Of a stretch of 64,000 bases of DNA, positions 1-8,594 are shown in pieces. The stretch comes from Pelagimonas phthalicica (GTDB lineage: Bacteria; Pseudomonadota; Alphaproteobacteria; Rhodobacterales; Rhodobacteraceae), in assembly GCF_004364805.1 (NCBI RefSeq), contig NZ_SOAP01000001.1, forward strand, positions 620,001-684,000. The letters run 5' to 3'. A model generated the notes under the pieces. That model did no database searches. It was not told the origin of the DNA and worked only from the letters and a program-made list of their open reading frames with translations. Position 1 is the stretch's first letter. Each line of letters starts with the position of its first letter. A program made the translations under genes and the position numbers.

Positions 1-1
1 G

Positions 2-1945
2 AGGCTGGGATGCCGCGACGGGTTTGAGCTTTGGGATCACCTGTTTGAAACCCGGATTGGTGATGGCGATTGGCGCCGGTTTCTGGGCGATGTCGGAACC
101 TATTGCGCTGCCCTGCGCGCCTCGACACCCGAGGATCAGATCCAACAGGGCGACGACCCGAAACGCGAAGCGCATATGGCGGCCTGCATACGTGATGCGC
201 TGGCCCAGGGCACCTCGGAAGGTCCGGTGATTTGCGTGATCGGCGGCTTTCACGCCTGGCCCCTATTGACGCCAGAGGCAACTGCCGGGGATGTTCAGGC
301 TGGTGGCCGCTCAGAGGCGTCCTCCTACCTGATCCGCTATGGATACAAGGACATGGACGCGCTGATGGGATATGGCGCGGGCCTGCCGCAGCCCGCCTAT
401 TACCAAGCGCTGTGGGACCATGTCGAGGCGCGCGAGACCGCGCCAAGCTGGCCAGAACTGGCACAGGATCTGGTGGCAGGATTTGCCGCCGAAATGCGCA
501 GAAACGGCCATGCTATTCCTGTCCCAGCGCAAGTCGAATTGCTGCGCAGCGCCGAGACTTTGGCGCAGTTGCGCGGCCGCCCCGGCGCCTTGCGCCATGA
601 TCTGTTTGACGGGCTGACCTCATCCCTGCTCAAGGGGGAGTCCAGCGGGTCCGATGTCTGGCGCGATCGCTTTGTCCAGTTTCTGCGTGGCACGGCGCTG
701 GGGGATGTCAGTGACGGTGCCGGGCAACCGCCCATTGTCGCCGATGCGCGGGCGCGGGCCGCACGTCTTCGGTTCACGGTCACCGATGGCCAAAGGCGCG
801 AGCGCAGTCTCGACCTGCGCCGCAAGCCGACCCATCTGGCCGCCTCTCGCTTTGCCCATGCCTTGGCCCTGCTAGACACCGGCTTTGCCACCCGCAATGG
901 CGGGCCGGATTTTGTGAACGGCCTTCAGACCGGTTTGCTTTTTGAGCATTGGGAGTACGCGTGGTCCCCGCATGTCGAAGGGCAGTTGATCGAGGCTGCC
1001 ATTCACGGCGACTCCCTGCCCAGCGCCTGTTTGGGCAAATTGCAAGCCGAGCGTGCCGCCCTGGCCGAAAATGGCCGGGCTGACGATCTGCCCAGCCTGA
1101 TCGCCCTGTTCAAAAAGGGCCTCTTGGCCGGGCTCAGTGACGAGTTGGACAGTTTTCTGGCCGAAATTGCCAGCGCCATCAATCGCTCTGCCGATTTTCC
1201 CGGCACGGCCCGTGCTATGATCGACTTGCATAGCATCGAAGCCTCGCGCGGGCCGCTGTCCTTGCCTAACGGCTTGGCGATCAAACCGGTGATGCAACAG
1301 GCCTTTTCGCGCGTGATTTACCTATGCGATGACCTGCCCAATATGCGTGATGAGGCAATTCCACCCTGTTTAACGGCGTTGCGCCTGATGTCTGAATTGT
1401 TGCGCAGCGACGCGGCGGCTGCGGTTGAAGCGGAGCGTTTCAAGGAGGCGCTGGACCGCGTCATCAAGGCCGACCCAGCCCCGGAATTGATCGGTGCAAT
1501 CACGGCCATTGGCGTGGAAAGCGGACGCAGGGCAGAGCATGAGTTGCCCGATCTTCTGACCGCGCAACTGCGCGGGAGCGCGCCGGATTTACCGACGCGT
1601 CTGGCCGGGCTGCGCGGCGTTCTCGCGGTGTCGCCCTCCTTGCTTTGGACCGTGGCGGGGGTGCTGGACGCCCTGGACGAGTTCCTCAACCACCTGTCAG
1701 ACACTGAGTTTCTCGAGGTCCTCCCGCATCTGCGGCTGGCCCTGTCGGCCCTCAACCCGCGCGAGGCCGATCAGGTTGCCGAGGCGCTGTCCCGCCGTCA
1801 CGGAGGTTCGGCGGGCGACTTCAGCGTGCATCACCATGACATTGCCCCCGATGAAGCCGCAGCAGGTGCTGCGATGGAGCTGGCCCTGCGCCAAAGCCTT
1901 GCCGCGGATAGGCTTGAGGATTGGATCACAGGAGGGCAGGCATGA
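2..1945 (+). CDS. DUF5682 family protein (YehM-like), 5' end outside window
   Basis: The reading frame is open from base 2, so the protein is truncated at its N-terminus and 647 residues are visible. The first visible residues include LWDHLFETR and FLGDVGTYC, which I recognise from DUF5682 proteins such as E. coli YehM. The biochemical role is unknown. The family is known from operons with a MoxR-type AAA ATPase, a VWA protein and a SWIM zinc-finger protein, and the two following genes are exactly those last two partners. The stop codon overlaps the next start as ATGA, so the genes are translationally coupled. The MoxR ATPase is inferred to lie just upstream of the window. I see no membrane segments. 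The family call is from memory of motifs and context, not a search. Confidence 0.72.
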   Translation, partial: RLGCRDGFELWDHLFETRIGDGDWRRFLGDVGTYCAALRASTPEDQIQQGDDPKREAHMAACIRDALAQGTSEGPVICVIGGFHAWPLLTPEATAGDVQAGGRSEASSYLIRYGYKDMDALMGYGAGLPQPAYYQALWDHVEARETAPSWPELAQDLVAGFAAEMRRNGHAIPVPAQVELLRSAETLAQLRGRPGALRHDLFDGLTSSLLKGESSGSDVWRDRFVQFLRGTALGDVSDGAGQPPIVADARARAARLRFTVTDGQRRERSLDLRRKPTHLAASRFAHALALLDTGFATRNGGPDFVNGLQTGLLFEHWEYAWSPHVEGQLIEAAIHGDSLPSACLGKLQAERAALAENGRADDLPSLIALFKKGLLAGLSDELDSFLAEIASAINRSADFPGTARAMIDLHSIEASRGPLSLPNGLAIKPVMQQAFSRVIYLCDDLPNMRDEAIPPCLTALRLMSELLRSDAAAAVEAERFKEALDRVIKADPAPELIGAITAIGVESGRRAEHELPDLLTAQLRGSAPDLPTRLAGLRGVLAVSPSLLWTVAGVLDALDEFLNHLSDTEFLEVLPHLRLALSALNPREADQVAEALSRRHGGSAGDFSVHHHDIAPDEAAAGAAMELALRQSLAADRLEDWITGGQA

Positions 1946-3069
1946 CCCAGTCCGATCCGAACCACGCGAAACGGCGCTGGCGTCTGGCCCTGGGGCGCTA
2001 TTCCGAACGCCAGCTTGGCGGGCTAAGCGGACAAGAGGCCCGTACAGATCGCGCCTTGGACTACCTTTATGGGCGCGAATATGATCGGCGCGGGCTGCAT
2101 CGCCCTTCGGGGCCCGGATCGCTGGACCCGACACAGATGAAGGCGCTGGATTGGCTGGGCGAGGCGCGCAAACTGTTCCCGCAATCAGTGTTCGAAGTGA
2201 TGCAGGATCACGCCCTGGACCGTTACGGGCTGACCGACCTGCTGACAGATCCCAAGACACTGGACAGTCTCGAACCCAATCAGGAGCTGTTGAAAACACT
2301 GCTCAGCTTTCATGGCCGCGCCAGCCCGGACATGAAGGAAAAGCTGCGCCAGGTGGCGGAGGCCGTGATCCAGGATGTCATGCGGCGGTTGCGCACGGAT
2401 ATTCAGCGCGCCTTTTCCGGTCGGCGTAACCCTTTCAAACGTTCTCATATAGCGTCGGCTGCGAATTTTGACTGGCGCGGCACCCTGCGCCGCAATCTCA
2501 AGAATTACAATCCCGAAACCGGACGTATCATTGCAGATGATTTGCGCTTTGTGTCGCGCGAACGTCGCCGTTTGCCCTGGTCGGTGATCCTCTGTGTCGA
2601 TCAATCCGGTTCGATGACCGATAGCATCATCCATTCCGCCGTCATGGCTGCCATCCTCTCTGGCTTGCCCGGGGTCAAAGTCTCGATGGTCCTGTTCGAC
2701 ACTTCAATCATTGATGTCACCGACAAACTCACCGATCCGCTTGAGACGCTGTTGTCTGTGCAATTGGGCGGCGGCACCAACATTGGCAGGGCGGTCGAAT
2801 ATTGCGAGCGCTTTGTCGATACGCCAGAGCGCACGGTCTTTGTGCTGATCTCGGATTTCGCCGAAGGGGCAAGCCCAAGACGGCTTTATCAATCCATTGC
2901 CCGCATGAACGAAGCCAAGGTCCGCCTGATCGGATTGTCGGCTCTGGACGATCTCGGCGATCCTTATCTGGATAAACAAATCGCCGGGCGGCTGGCGGGG
3001 CTGGGCATGCATGTCGGAGCGATGACGCCGGACAGGCTGGCCATTTGGCTGGCGGAGGTCATGCGATGA
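1942..3069 (+). CDS. VWA domain protein (YehP-like)
   Basis: This 375-residue protein carries a C-terminal von Willebrand A domain. The MIDAS motif DQSGSM begins at D220 (D-x-S-x-S at 220, 222, 224), and GGGTNIG around residues 269-275 supplies the downstream metal-site threonine. The N-terminal 200 residues are a basic, mostly helical region typical of the YehP group. I chose ATG 1942 over an in-frame TTG at 1921 because GGAGGG lies just upstream and the ATG overlaps the preceding stop as ATGA. VWA proteins of MoxR systems are thought to act as metal-dependent adaptors for the AAA ATPase on client proteins. Its position between DUF5682 and SWIM genes matches yehM-yehP-yehQ. Confidence 0.82.
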   Translation: MTQSDPNHAKRRWRLALGRYSERQLGGLSGQEARTDRALDYLYGREYDRRGLHRPSGPGSLDPTQMKALDWLGEARKLFPQSVFEVMQDHALDRYGLTDLLTDPKTLDSLEPNQELLKTLLSFHGRASPDMKEKLRQVAEAVIQDVMRRLRTDIQRAFSGRRNPFKRSHIASAANFDWRGTLRRNLKNYNPETGRIIADDLRFVSRERRRLPWSVILCVDQSGSMTDSIIHSAVMAAILSGLPGVKVSMVLFDTSIIDVTDKLTDPLETLLSVQLGGGTNIGRAVEYCERFVDTPERTVFVLISDFAEGASPRRLYQSIARMNEAKVRLIGLSALDDLGDPYLDKQIAGRLAGLGMHVGAMTPDRLAIWLAEVMR

Positions 3070-5030
3070 GCCTGTCCGCATTGGTGGCCTCCTTCGACGA
3101 CGAAGCCCTCGTTGCCTTGGCCAACAAAGGGTTGCTGCGCCGCGCCAAAAAGTCCGAAAGCGCCGCGCGGGTTCATGATTTCAACGATAAAAGCGCCACG
3201 GTGGAGGTCGACGGGTTTCAGGTGGACATCCCCGCCACTGGCCCGCAAAGCGCGACATGCACCTGCCCGGCACCGGGCATGTGCAGCCATATCCTGACGG
3301 CAATGCTGGCCTTGCGGGGCGCAAATCCCGAAGCCTCCCAGCCACAAAACGCAGCAGCGCTCAAAGAGGCCACTCCGGAACCGCCAACTGACACGGGTGC
3401 AATTGCCGGTCTGGTCGCCATGGATACTCAATTGCTGGAAAAATTCGCCGGGGCGGATTTTGCACCGGCATCAACGCTTGCCGCCACGGCCGAGATTGAG
3501 GATCGGGTAGAGGCTGCGCTTGTGCGGTTTGCCTCACCGGAATCTTCGGTGACATTTGTGGCCAATCAACCGCTCAGCGCCGCGCTATTCAAAGGGCCAA
3601 GCACCCGCAAACGCCTGGTGGTCGCCGCTGCCGCCCTTGCGATCCGGGATCGCGAAGGGGTCGTCCGAAGCCAAGCCACGCCGACAGCAACACCAACGCC
3701 CGCCAGTTTGGCCACAGACACGCTGCCCGATATCGCCCAAACACTAGAGGCTGCCATCACCCAGGTCTTTCTCGGTTCAGCTGCATTGACGCAGGAACGG
3801 CTCTTGGATCTCGCCATCTCGGCCAAGGTGCAATCGGCGCCGCGGCTGACCGGCCATCTGCATTCCCTCTCCACCCAAGCGGGCTGGGCCGAGGCGGGCG
3901 ATATCCGCTTTGATGGAGGGCAATTTTTGGCCGCGCTGGCGCAGGCCTATGCCCTGGTCAAGGCTCTGGGCCAAAGCCCGGACGACCCTGATTTGCTAGG
4001 GATCGCCCGGCGCAACTATGCCCCCAGCCCTGCTGTATCTCTCTGGGGGCTCGGGGCCAATGCCTGGGCCACCCCAAGCGGGGCGCGCGGGCTGACATTC
4101 TACCTGTTGAACCCCGAAACCGGCGCTTGGCACAGCGCCACAAGCGCGCGGGCGGCGGGCATGGATGCGACCTTTACCCCGGCACGGGCCTATGACAGCC
4201 CGATCTGGGGCGCTGGCTCTTTTTCAACGCTAAGCGGCACCGCCCTCTCGCTGGACGCGCCGCATATGGATAAGAGCGGGCAGTTGTCGATCTCGGCCAA
4301 AACCGTGGCGCAGGTGAACGGACCACTGCAGGCAAGGGCCTTTTGGGACAGTCCGTTGGTGCTTGACGATTGGGCCGCGTTAGTCGCCACGATGCAGGAG
4401 CGTATGGGGCATGGATTGCGCAGGGGGGCCGTGCCGCTGCCAAACCTGATCAAGCCGTCAGCCATTGACCCGCCGCAATTTGACGATATCAGCCAGCGCT
4501 ATCTTTGGCAGGCACATGATGCGGCGGGCCGTGCCCTGACCCTATCCGCGCACCCCAAGGATTTGGACCATCTGCAATCGCTGCCCAGCCATTTCCCCGG
4601 CGCGGCGCTTTTGATCCTGTCCTTCATGAGCGAAGACGCCCTGCATCACAAAGCCGTCACGCTGTTTGTGCCCAAGGGCGACGCCCTGAGCACAACCAAT
4701 CTGGATTTTCACCCAGCCCCCGAGGGCAATTTGCTGGCGCGGGCCAAGGGCGGGCTGCGCAAAGGCTTGCGTAAATGGCAAGGGCTCGATCAGTCCAACC
4801 CGCATCTTAGTTTTGCCGCGCAAACCCTGACGGCTTTGGCCGAACAATGCCGACATGCCCAGCCCGAGGCCCTGGCCCGCCTGGCCAATCAGGCAGAGGC
4901 GCGCCAGCTTTTGTTGCTGGCCGACCGTCTGCGCCTGTTGCAGGATCATCCCAGCCCCGCCAATGTGCTGGCCGCTGCATATCTGTGCCGGGAATTGACC
5001 GCGATAGAGGCTTTGAACGCGCTTGACTGA
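3066..5030 (+). CDS. SWIM zinc-finger protein (YehQ-like)
   Basis: This 654-residue protein has an N-terminal SWIM zinc finger with ligands C65, C67, C73 and H75 (CTCPAPGMCSH). SWIM fingers bind DNA or protein partners. The rest of the chain is long, Ala/Leu-rich and without another motif I recognise. ATG 3066 overlaps the VWA stop as ATGA, so this is the third gene of a tightly coupled operon. An in-frame upstream start at 3045 is less likely because the ATGA junction repeats the one before it. A GC-rich hairpin directly after the stop ends the operon. The homologous E. coli set has no settled function; proposed roles are in stress or biological conflict. Confidence 0.82.
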   Translation: MSLSALVASFDDEALVALANKGLLRRAKKSESAARVHDFNDKSATVEVDGFQVDIPATGPQSATCTCPAPGMCSHILTAMLALRGANPEASQPQNAAALKEATPEPPTDTGAIAGLVAMDTQLLEKFAGADFAPASTLAATAEIEDRVEAALVRFASPESSVTFVANQPLSAALFKGPSTRKRLVVAAAALAIRDREGVVRSQATPTATPTPASLATDTLPDIAQTLEAAITQVFLGSAALTQERLLDLAISAKVQSAPRLTGHLHSLSTQAGWAEAGDIRFDGGQFLAALAQAYALVKALGQSPDDPDLLGIARRNYAPSPAVSLWGLGANAWATPSGARGLTFYLLNPETGAWHSATSARAAGMDATFTPARAYDSPIWGAGSFSTLSGTALSLDAPHMDKSGQLSISAKTVAQVNGPLQARAFWDSPLVLDDWAALVATMQERMGHGLRRGAVPLPNLIKPSAIDPPQFDDISQRYLWQAHDAAGRALTLSAHPKDLDHLQSLPSHFPGAALLILSFMSEDALHHKAVTLFVPKGDALSTTNLDFHPAPEGNLLARAKGGLRKGLRKWQGLDQSNPHLSFAAQTLTALAEQCRHAQPEALARLANQAEARQLLLLADRLRLLQDHPSPANVLAAAYLCRELTAIEALNALD

Positions 5031-5048
5031 GGGGGCTTCGCCCCCTTT
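5031..5048. terminator. Hairpin terminator between convergent genes
   Basis: GGGGGC, loop TTC, GCCCCC is followed by TTTC on the plus strand. It begins right after the SWIM gene stop and touches the stop of the convergent monooxygenase gene, so it may serve both. Confidence 0.6.
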
Positions 5049-6934
5049 CAAACCTTCAGGAAAATACCTGCGAAAAAGCGGGCCAAGTCCTGATGCGCCT
5101 GCAATGGCAATATGGCCGCGACATGTTGATCCGGGCGCACCACCACCAGGCAACCTTGGTCACGGTCGATCTTGCGCAGGTCAAAAATGTCCTCACCCGG
5201 CAGGGTCGAGGCGCAAAAGACCTTTTCATAATCACACAGCCCATGGCGACCTTTCAAAGGGCGCAGCAAAGGGTGCATTTGCGTATGCTCCAAATCGCGA
5301 AAACCCTGTTGATAGATGGCGCGCAGGTCGATCAGAGTGTCGATATCCTCCTGCGGGCGGCGATGCACCTTTAGCGGCGACATCGGATCATCGGCCAGAA
5401 AATCGCACAGCTCGCGCAGCGGCGCATCCTCCTTTGGCGCAAAGGCAAAGAGGGTCCAACGCCGTCCGGCCTCAACCGTGTGACCCAGTTGCATGGGCTT
5501 GGCATCGGCCAGACGCACCACCGGGGCCGAATGGAACCGCGCCCCCAGCTCAAACCCCGCCGCACGCTCCTGCCACTGCGCCGTGCCGATTAACCGGGAT
5601 GGGGCATAGGTGACGGTCAATCCGGCGGTGAACAGCCCGCCCTCAATGAATTTACGCTGCACCGCAGGCATGTCACCCCCGGCATCCGACGGCGCACTGA
5701 CCGCGCGGGACCAGGCGTGGTCATAATCGATCAAGGCTTTGGCCGCGCCCCAACGCTCTTGCGAATAGCTGTGCAAAAGCGCCGGATCCGCGCGGCCCGT
5801 CAGCACCGAAATCAGCTTCCACCCCAGATTAAACGTGTCACCCATCGAAACATTCATCCCCTGCCCCGCCTTTGGGCTATGGGTGTGGCAGGCATCCCCG
5901 GCGGTGAACACGCGCGGCGTGCGGGTGGACGTTTCGGGGGCAGAGACATCGTCAAACCGGTCGGTCAAGCGATGCCCAATTTCATAGATCGACCACCACA
6001 CCACCTCTTTGACCTCAAAGGCAAAGGGGCTGAGAATTGCCTGCGCTTTGGCGATGATATCCTCAATGTCCAGGCCGCGATCTGCGACGCGCTCATCCTC
6101 GTTCAGCTTGTCCAGTTCAACGTACAGACGCAGCAAATAGCCGCCCTCACGTGGAAGCACCAGAATATTGCCCGCCTGTGACTGGATGATCGACTTCATG
6201 CGGATGTCAGGGAAATCCGTGACCGCCAGCACATCCATCACGCCCCAGGCCTGATGCGCGGCGTCCCCATGCAGGGTGCCACCAATGGCGCGGCGCACAT
6301 TGCTGCGCGCCCCGTCGCAACCCACGACATAGTTTGCACGCACCGTCTCGGTCTCGCCCGCGCGATCCGGGGCCGTATGTTCCAGCGTCACGGTCACCGG
6401 ATGATCCTGCCCATCAGCATCGACCTGCACATCCATGACGCGCAGCTGGTAATTCGGCTCCAGCCGTGATGGCGAATGGCGCATGATGTCGAGAAACATG
6501 TCATGCACCCGCGCCTGATTGATCAGCACATGCGGCATTTCAGAAATGCCATCCGCCACGTCCTGCACCCGCCCCGCCCGCATGATCTGCGAAGGATCGG
6601 CAGAGTCCGGCGTCCAAAAGGTGGTTTCATTGATCCAAAGGCTTTCGCGTTTGACCTTATCGGCAAAGCCAAAGGCCTGAAACATCTCCATCGAACGAAC
6701 GCTGATCCCATCAGCCTGGCCCTTTTCCATCGGGCCAGCTTTGGGTTCCACGATCAAAGTCGCGATTTCGGGAAACCGCGACAGTTGCGCCGCCAGACAC
6801 AGCCCAGCAGGACCACAGCCCGCAATCAGCACATCAACTTTCTGCGGCAGTTCAGGGGTTTTCCGGGCCCTGGCCGGATCGGCGGGCAGGATATCGGGGT
6901 CGCCGGGCGTGAAACCGTTCAGATGATATTGCAT
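5048..6934 (-). CDS. mobA: FAD-dependent aromatic hydroxylase, 3-hydroxybenzoate 4-monooxygenase-like
   Basis: This 628-residue flavoprotein belongs to the group A phenol hydroxylase/MobA family. It has an N-terminal FAD Rossmann motif (VLIAGCGPAGLCLAAQLS, about residues 34-51) and the second FAD motif GDACHTHSPKAGQGMNVSMG near residue 350. A C-terminal thioredoxin-like dimerisation domain ends in DRDQGCLVVVRPDQHVA. Length and motifs match 3-hydroxybenzoate 4-monooxygenase (about 640 residues), which converts 3-hydroxybenzoate to protocatechuate with NADPH and O2. Other phenolic substrates are possible. The start is supported by AAGGAGG about 8 nt upstream. It diverges from a MarR gene, and a perfect palindrome overlaps its inferred promoter. 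Confidence 0.75.
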   Translation of the reverse strand: MQYHLNGFTPGDPDILPADPARARKTPELPQKVDVLIAGCGPAGLCLAAQLSRFPEIATLIVEPKAGPMEKGQADGISVRSMEMFQAFGFADKVKRESLWINETTFWTPDSADPSQIMRAGRVQDVADGISEMPHVLINQARVHDMFLDIMRHSPSRLEPNYQLRVMDVQVDADGQDHPVTVTLEHTAPDRAGETETVRANYVVGCDGARSNVRRAIGGTLHGDAAHQAWGVMDVLAVTDFPDIRMKSIIQSQAGNILVLPREGGYLLRLYVELDKLNEDERVADRGLDIEDIIAKAQAILSPFAFEVKEVVWWSIYEIGHRLTDRFDDVSAPETSTRTPRVFTAGDACHTHSPKAGQGMNVSMGDTFNLGWKLISVLTGRADPALLHSYSQERWGAAKALIDYDHAWSRAVSAPSDAGGDMPAVQRKFIEGGLFTAGLTVTYAPSRLIGTAQWQERAAGFELGARFHSAPVVRLADAKPMQLGHTVEAGRRWTLFAFAPKEDAPLRELCDFLADDPMSPLKVHRRPQEDIDTLIDLRAIYQQGFRDLEHTQMHPLLRPLKGRHGLCDYEKVFCASTLPGEDIFDLRKIDRDQGCLVVVRPDQHVAAILPLQAHQDLARFFAGIFLKV

Positions 6935-6961
6935 GAGCTGTCCTCCTTGGGGTCACGCATT

Positions 6962-6979
6962 TAGTAACTATACTTACTA
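6962..6979. promoter_or_regulatory. Palindromic MarR-type operator between mobA-like gene and marR
   Basis: TAGTAA, CTATAC, TTACTA form a perfect inverted repeat of 6-bp arms in the 99-bp divergent region. On the minus strand a TTGACT box lies about 17 nt from TTACTA, so the palindrome overlaps the -10 of the monooxygenase promoter. MarR regulators bind such sites in divergent promoters. The regulator assignment is inferred from adjacency. Confidence 0.5.
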
Positions 6980-7033
6980 TATTGAGTCAACAAGTATGTG
7001 TACATCCTTTTTCCCAGCCGCTATTTTGCCCCC

Positions 7034-7513
7034 ATGTCATTGAAACACACGCATGTGCAGCACATGGCTGGTCACCTGATCCGCCGCCTGCATCAAAGCT
7101 CGACCCAGGTTTTTGCCGCCCGTATCAAGGCGGCGGGCCTTGACCTGACCCCGGTGCAATTCGCCGCTCTGGATGCCATTCACGCCAATCCCGGCGCGGA
7201 TCAGGCCGGGATCGCCGCCCTGATTGCCTATGACAAAGCCACCATTGGCGGGGTGATTGACCGTCTGGAGGCCAAGGATCTGGTCGCCCGAACTCCGTCA
7301 AAACGCGACCGCAGAGCCCGCGAAGTGCGCCTGACCGAGGCGGGTGAGTCCCTGCTGACCCAGGCCATGCCCGTGGTCAGCAAATTGCAAGATGACATCC
7401 TACCTGGGCTAAGCCTCGAAGAACGCGCGCAATTTCTCGATCTCGCCCGCAAGGCTCTAGGGCCTGCAGACAATCACCATAAATCATCAGCGCGAGACCC
7501 ATTTTGCCATTGA
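7034..7513 (+). CDS. MarR family transcriptional regulator
   Basis: This 159-residue winged-helix regulator carries the typical MarR wing region (ATIGGVIDRLEAKDLVART, then KRDRRAREVRLTEAG). It is divergent from the MobA-like hydroxylase, an arrangement in which MarR proteins usually repress the enzyme gene until an aromatic ligand binds. I chose ATG 7034; an in-frame GTG at 6998 would add an atypical N-terminus. The last codons, from about 7492, lie in the left arm of a 17-bp inverted repeat, so the natural C-terminus appears to have been replaced by element sequence. The DNA-binding core is intact. Confidence 0.8.
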   Translation: MSLKHTHVQHMAGHLIRRLHQSSTQVFAARIKAAGLDLTPVQFAALDAIHANPGADQAGIAALIAYDKATIGGVIDRLEAKDLVARTPSKRDRRAREVRLTEAGESLLTQAMPVVSKLQDDILPGLSLEERAQFLDLARKALGPADNHHKSSARDPFCH

Positions 7514-7588
7514 CGAGGCGATTTTCCCGCAGCGATCTGGTTGATCGGTAGGGGAAATCAACGAAGGCAGAGGCAAAATGGGTCTCGC
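7492..7588. repeat. 97-bp element bounded by perfect 17-bp inverted repeats
   Basis: GCGAGACCCATTTTGCC at 7492-7508 is the exact reverse complement of the sequence at 7572-7588. Shorter imperfect complementarity (GATTTTCCC and GGGGAAATC) lies inside. The left arm is within the 3' end of the marR coding sequence. The layout suits a miniature non-autonomous element or insertion-sequence remnant. No transposase is encoded. Confidence 0.6.
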
Positions 7589-7756
7589 AGCTTTGCTGTT
7601 TCGCCAAAATTGCTCATTTCGTCGTTATTTTCGCTCGCATTAGCCCGCTAGTGCTGCGCTCAAATGCCTAGAACTGAGCAATTTTGGACTGAAACTGATG
7701 GTCTATGGTAAGTGTCCACAGGCCCAAGCCACTGATTAACACGTAAAGTTTAATGA
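7514..7756. other. Gene-free interval with a second inverted repeat
   Basis: No coding sequence is convincing between the marR stop and the catabolic operon promoter. The interval holds the right half of the 97-bp element and a second perfect 13-bp inverted repeat, CCAAAATTGCTCA at 7604-7616 and its complement at 7675-7687. Together they suggest a degraded mobile element. The last 70 bases lead into the promoter of the short-chain dehydrogenase operon. Confidence 0.5.
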
Positions 7757-7795
7757 TTGACTCCGCCGCGCCAATTTAGTTATACATCATACCTA
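7757..7795 (+). promoter_or_regulatory. Promoter and operator of the phenylpropanoid-type operon
   Basis: TTGACT at 7757-7762 and TTATAC at 7780-7785 are separated by 17 nt. An imperfect palindrome, TAGTTAT, ACATC, ATACCTA (7777-7795), covers the -10. It resembles the site at 6962-6979, so a MarR protein, most simply the one encoded at 9364, may act here. Confidence 0.45.
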
Positions 7796-7825
7796 TTATG
7801 AACTGCACCCAATGGAGGAGCTCGG

Positions 7826-8584
7826 ATGCGGATCGAGGGAAGCGTGGCGATTGTCACCGGAGGAGCAAGCGGTCTGGGCGAAGCCACAGCGCGGCATCTG
7901 GCAGCCCAAGGGGCCCGTGTGGGCGTTCTGGATTTCAACATCGAACAGGCCACCCGCGTCGCGCAGGACATTGACGGTGTCGCCGCGCAGGTCGATGTCA
8001 GCGACGAAACCGCCGTGGACGCCGCCATCGCTCAGGTCGAAACCGCCCTGGGCGTGCCCCGGATCGCCGTGAATTGCGCAGGTATCGGAACGGCCGCCCG
8101 CATCGTCGGGCGCGAAGGCAAGACCAGCTTTGACACCTTCCGCCGCACGCTCGAGGTCAACCTGTTCGGCAGTTATGCCGTCATGACCCACGCCGCCCGG
8201 CGCATGATGGAGCTTGACCCGGAAGAGGGCGAACGCGGTGTCATCGTCAACACCGCCTCGGTCGCCTTTCAGGATGGCCAATTGGGGCAAGCGGCCTACG
8301 CGGCCTCAAAGGGCGGGATCGCGTCGATGAGCCTACCCGCCGCGCGCGAATTCGCCCGCGCTGGCATCCGGGTCATGACCATTGCCCCCGGCCTGTTCAA
8401 CACCCCGATGATGGAGTCGCTGCCCGACGAGGTCACCGCGCAGATCGTGTCGAATATTCCTCACCCTGCCCGCTTGGGCGCACCAGAGGAATATGCGCTG
8501 ATGGCCGCGCAGATCATTTCAAACCCCTACCTGAACGGAACAACCATCCGACTGGATGGCGCAACGCGCCTGCCGCCGCGCTAA
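7826..8584 (+). CDS. Short-chain dehydrogenase, 3-hydroxyacyl-CoA dehydrogenase type
   Basis: This 252-residue SDR has the NAD-binding motif TGGASGLG at residues 11-18, NCAG in the middle of the fold and a catalytic YAASK preceded by NTASVA. The sequence around the active site (GQLGQAAYAASKGGIASM) resembles the HSD10-type 3-hydroxyacyl-CoA dehydrogenases. The expected reaction is NAD-dependent oxidation of a 3-hydroxyacyl-CoA to the 3-oxoacyl-CoA. It is the first gene of an operon with a crotonase 10 nt downstream and a CoA ligase, which fits side-chain oxidation of an aromatic acyl-CoA. GGAGGAG lies just upstream of the ATG. Confidence 0.82.
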   Translation: MRIEGSVAIVTGGASGLGEATARHLAAQGARVGVLDFNIEQATRVAQDIDGVAAQVDVSDETAVDAAIAQVETALGVPRIAVNCAGIGTAARIVGREGKTSFDTFRRTLEVNLFGSYAVMTHAARRMMELDPEEGERGVIVNTASVAFQDGQLGQAAYAASKGGIASMSLPAAREFARAGIRVMTIAPGLFNTPMMESLPDEVTAQIVSNIPHPARLGAPEEYALMAAQIISNPYLNGTTIRLDGATRLPPR

Positions 8585-8594
8585 AGGAGCCCAA

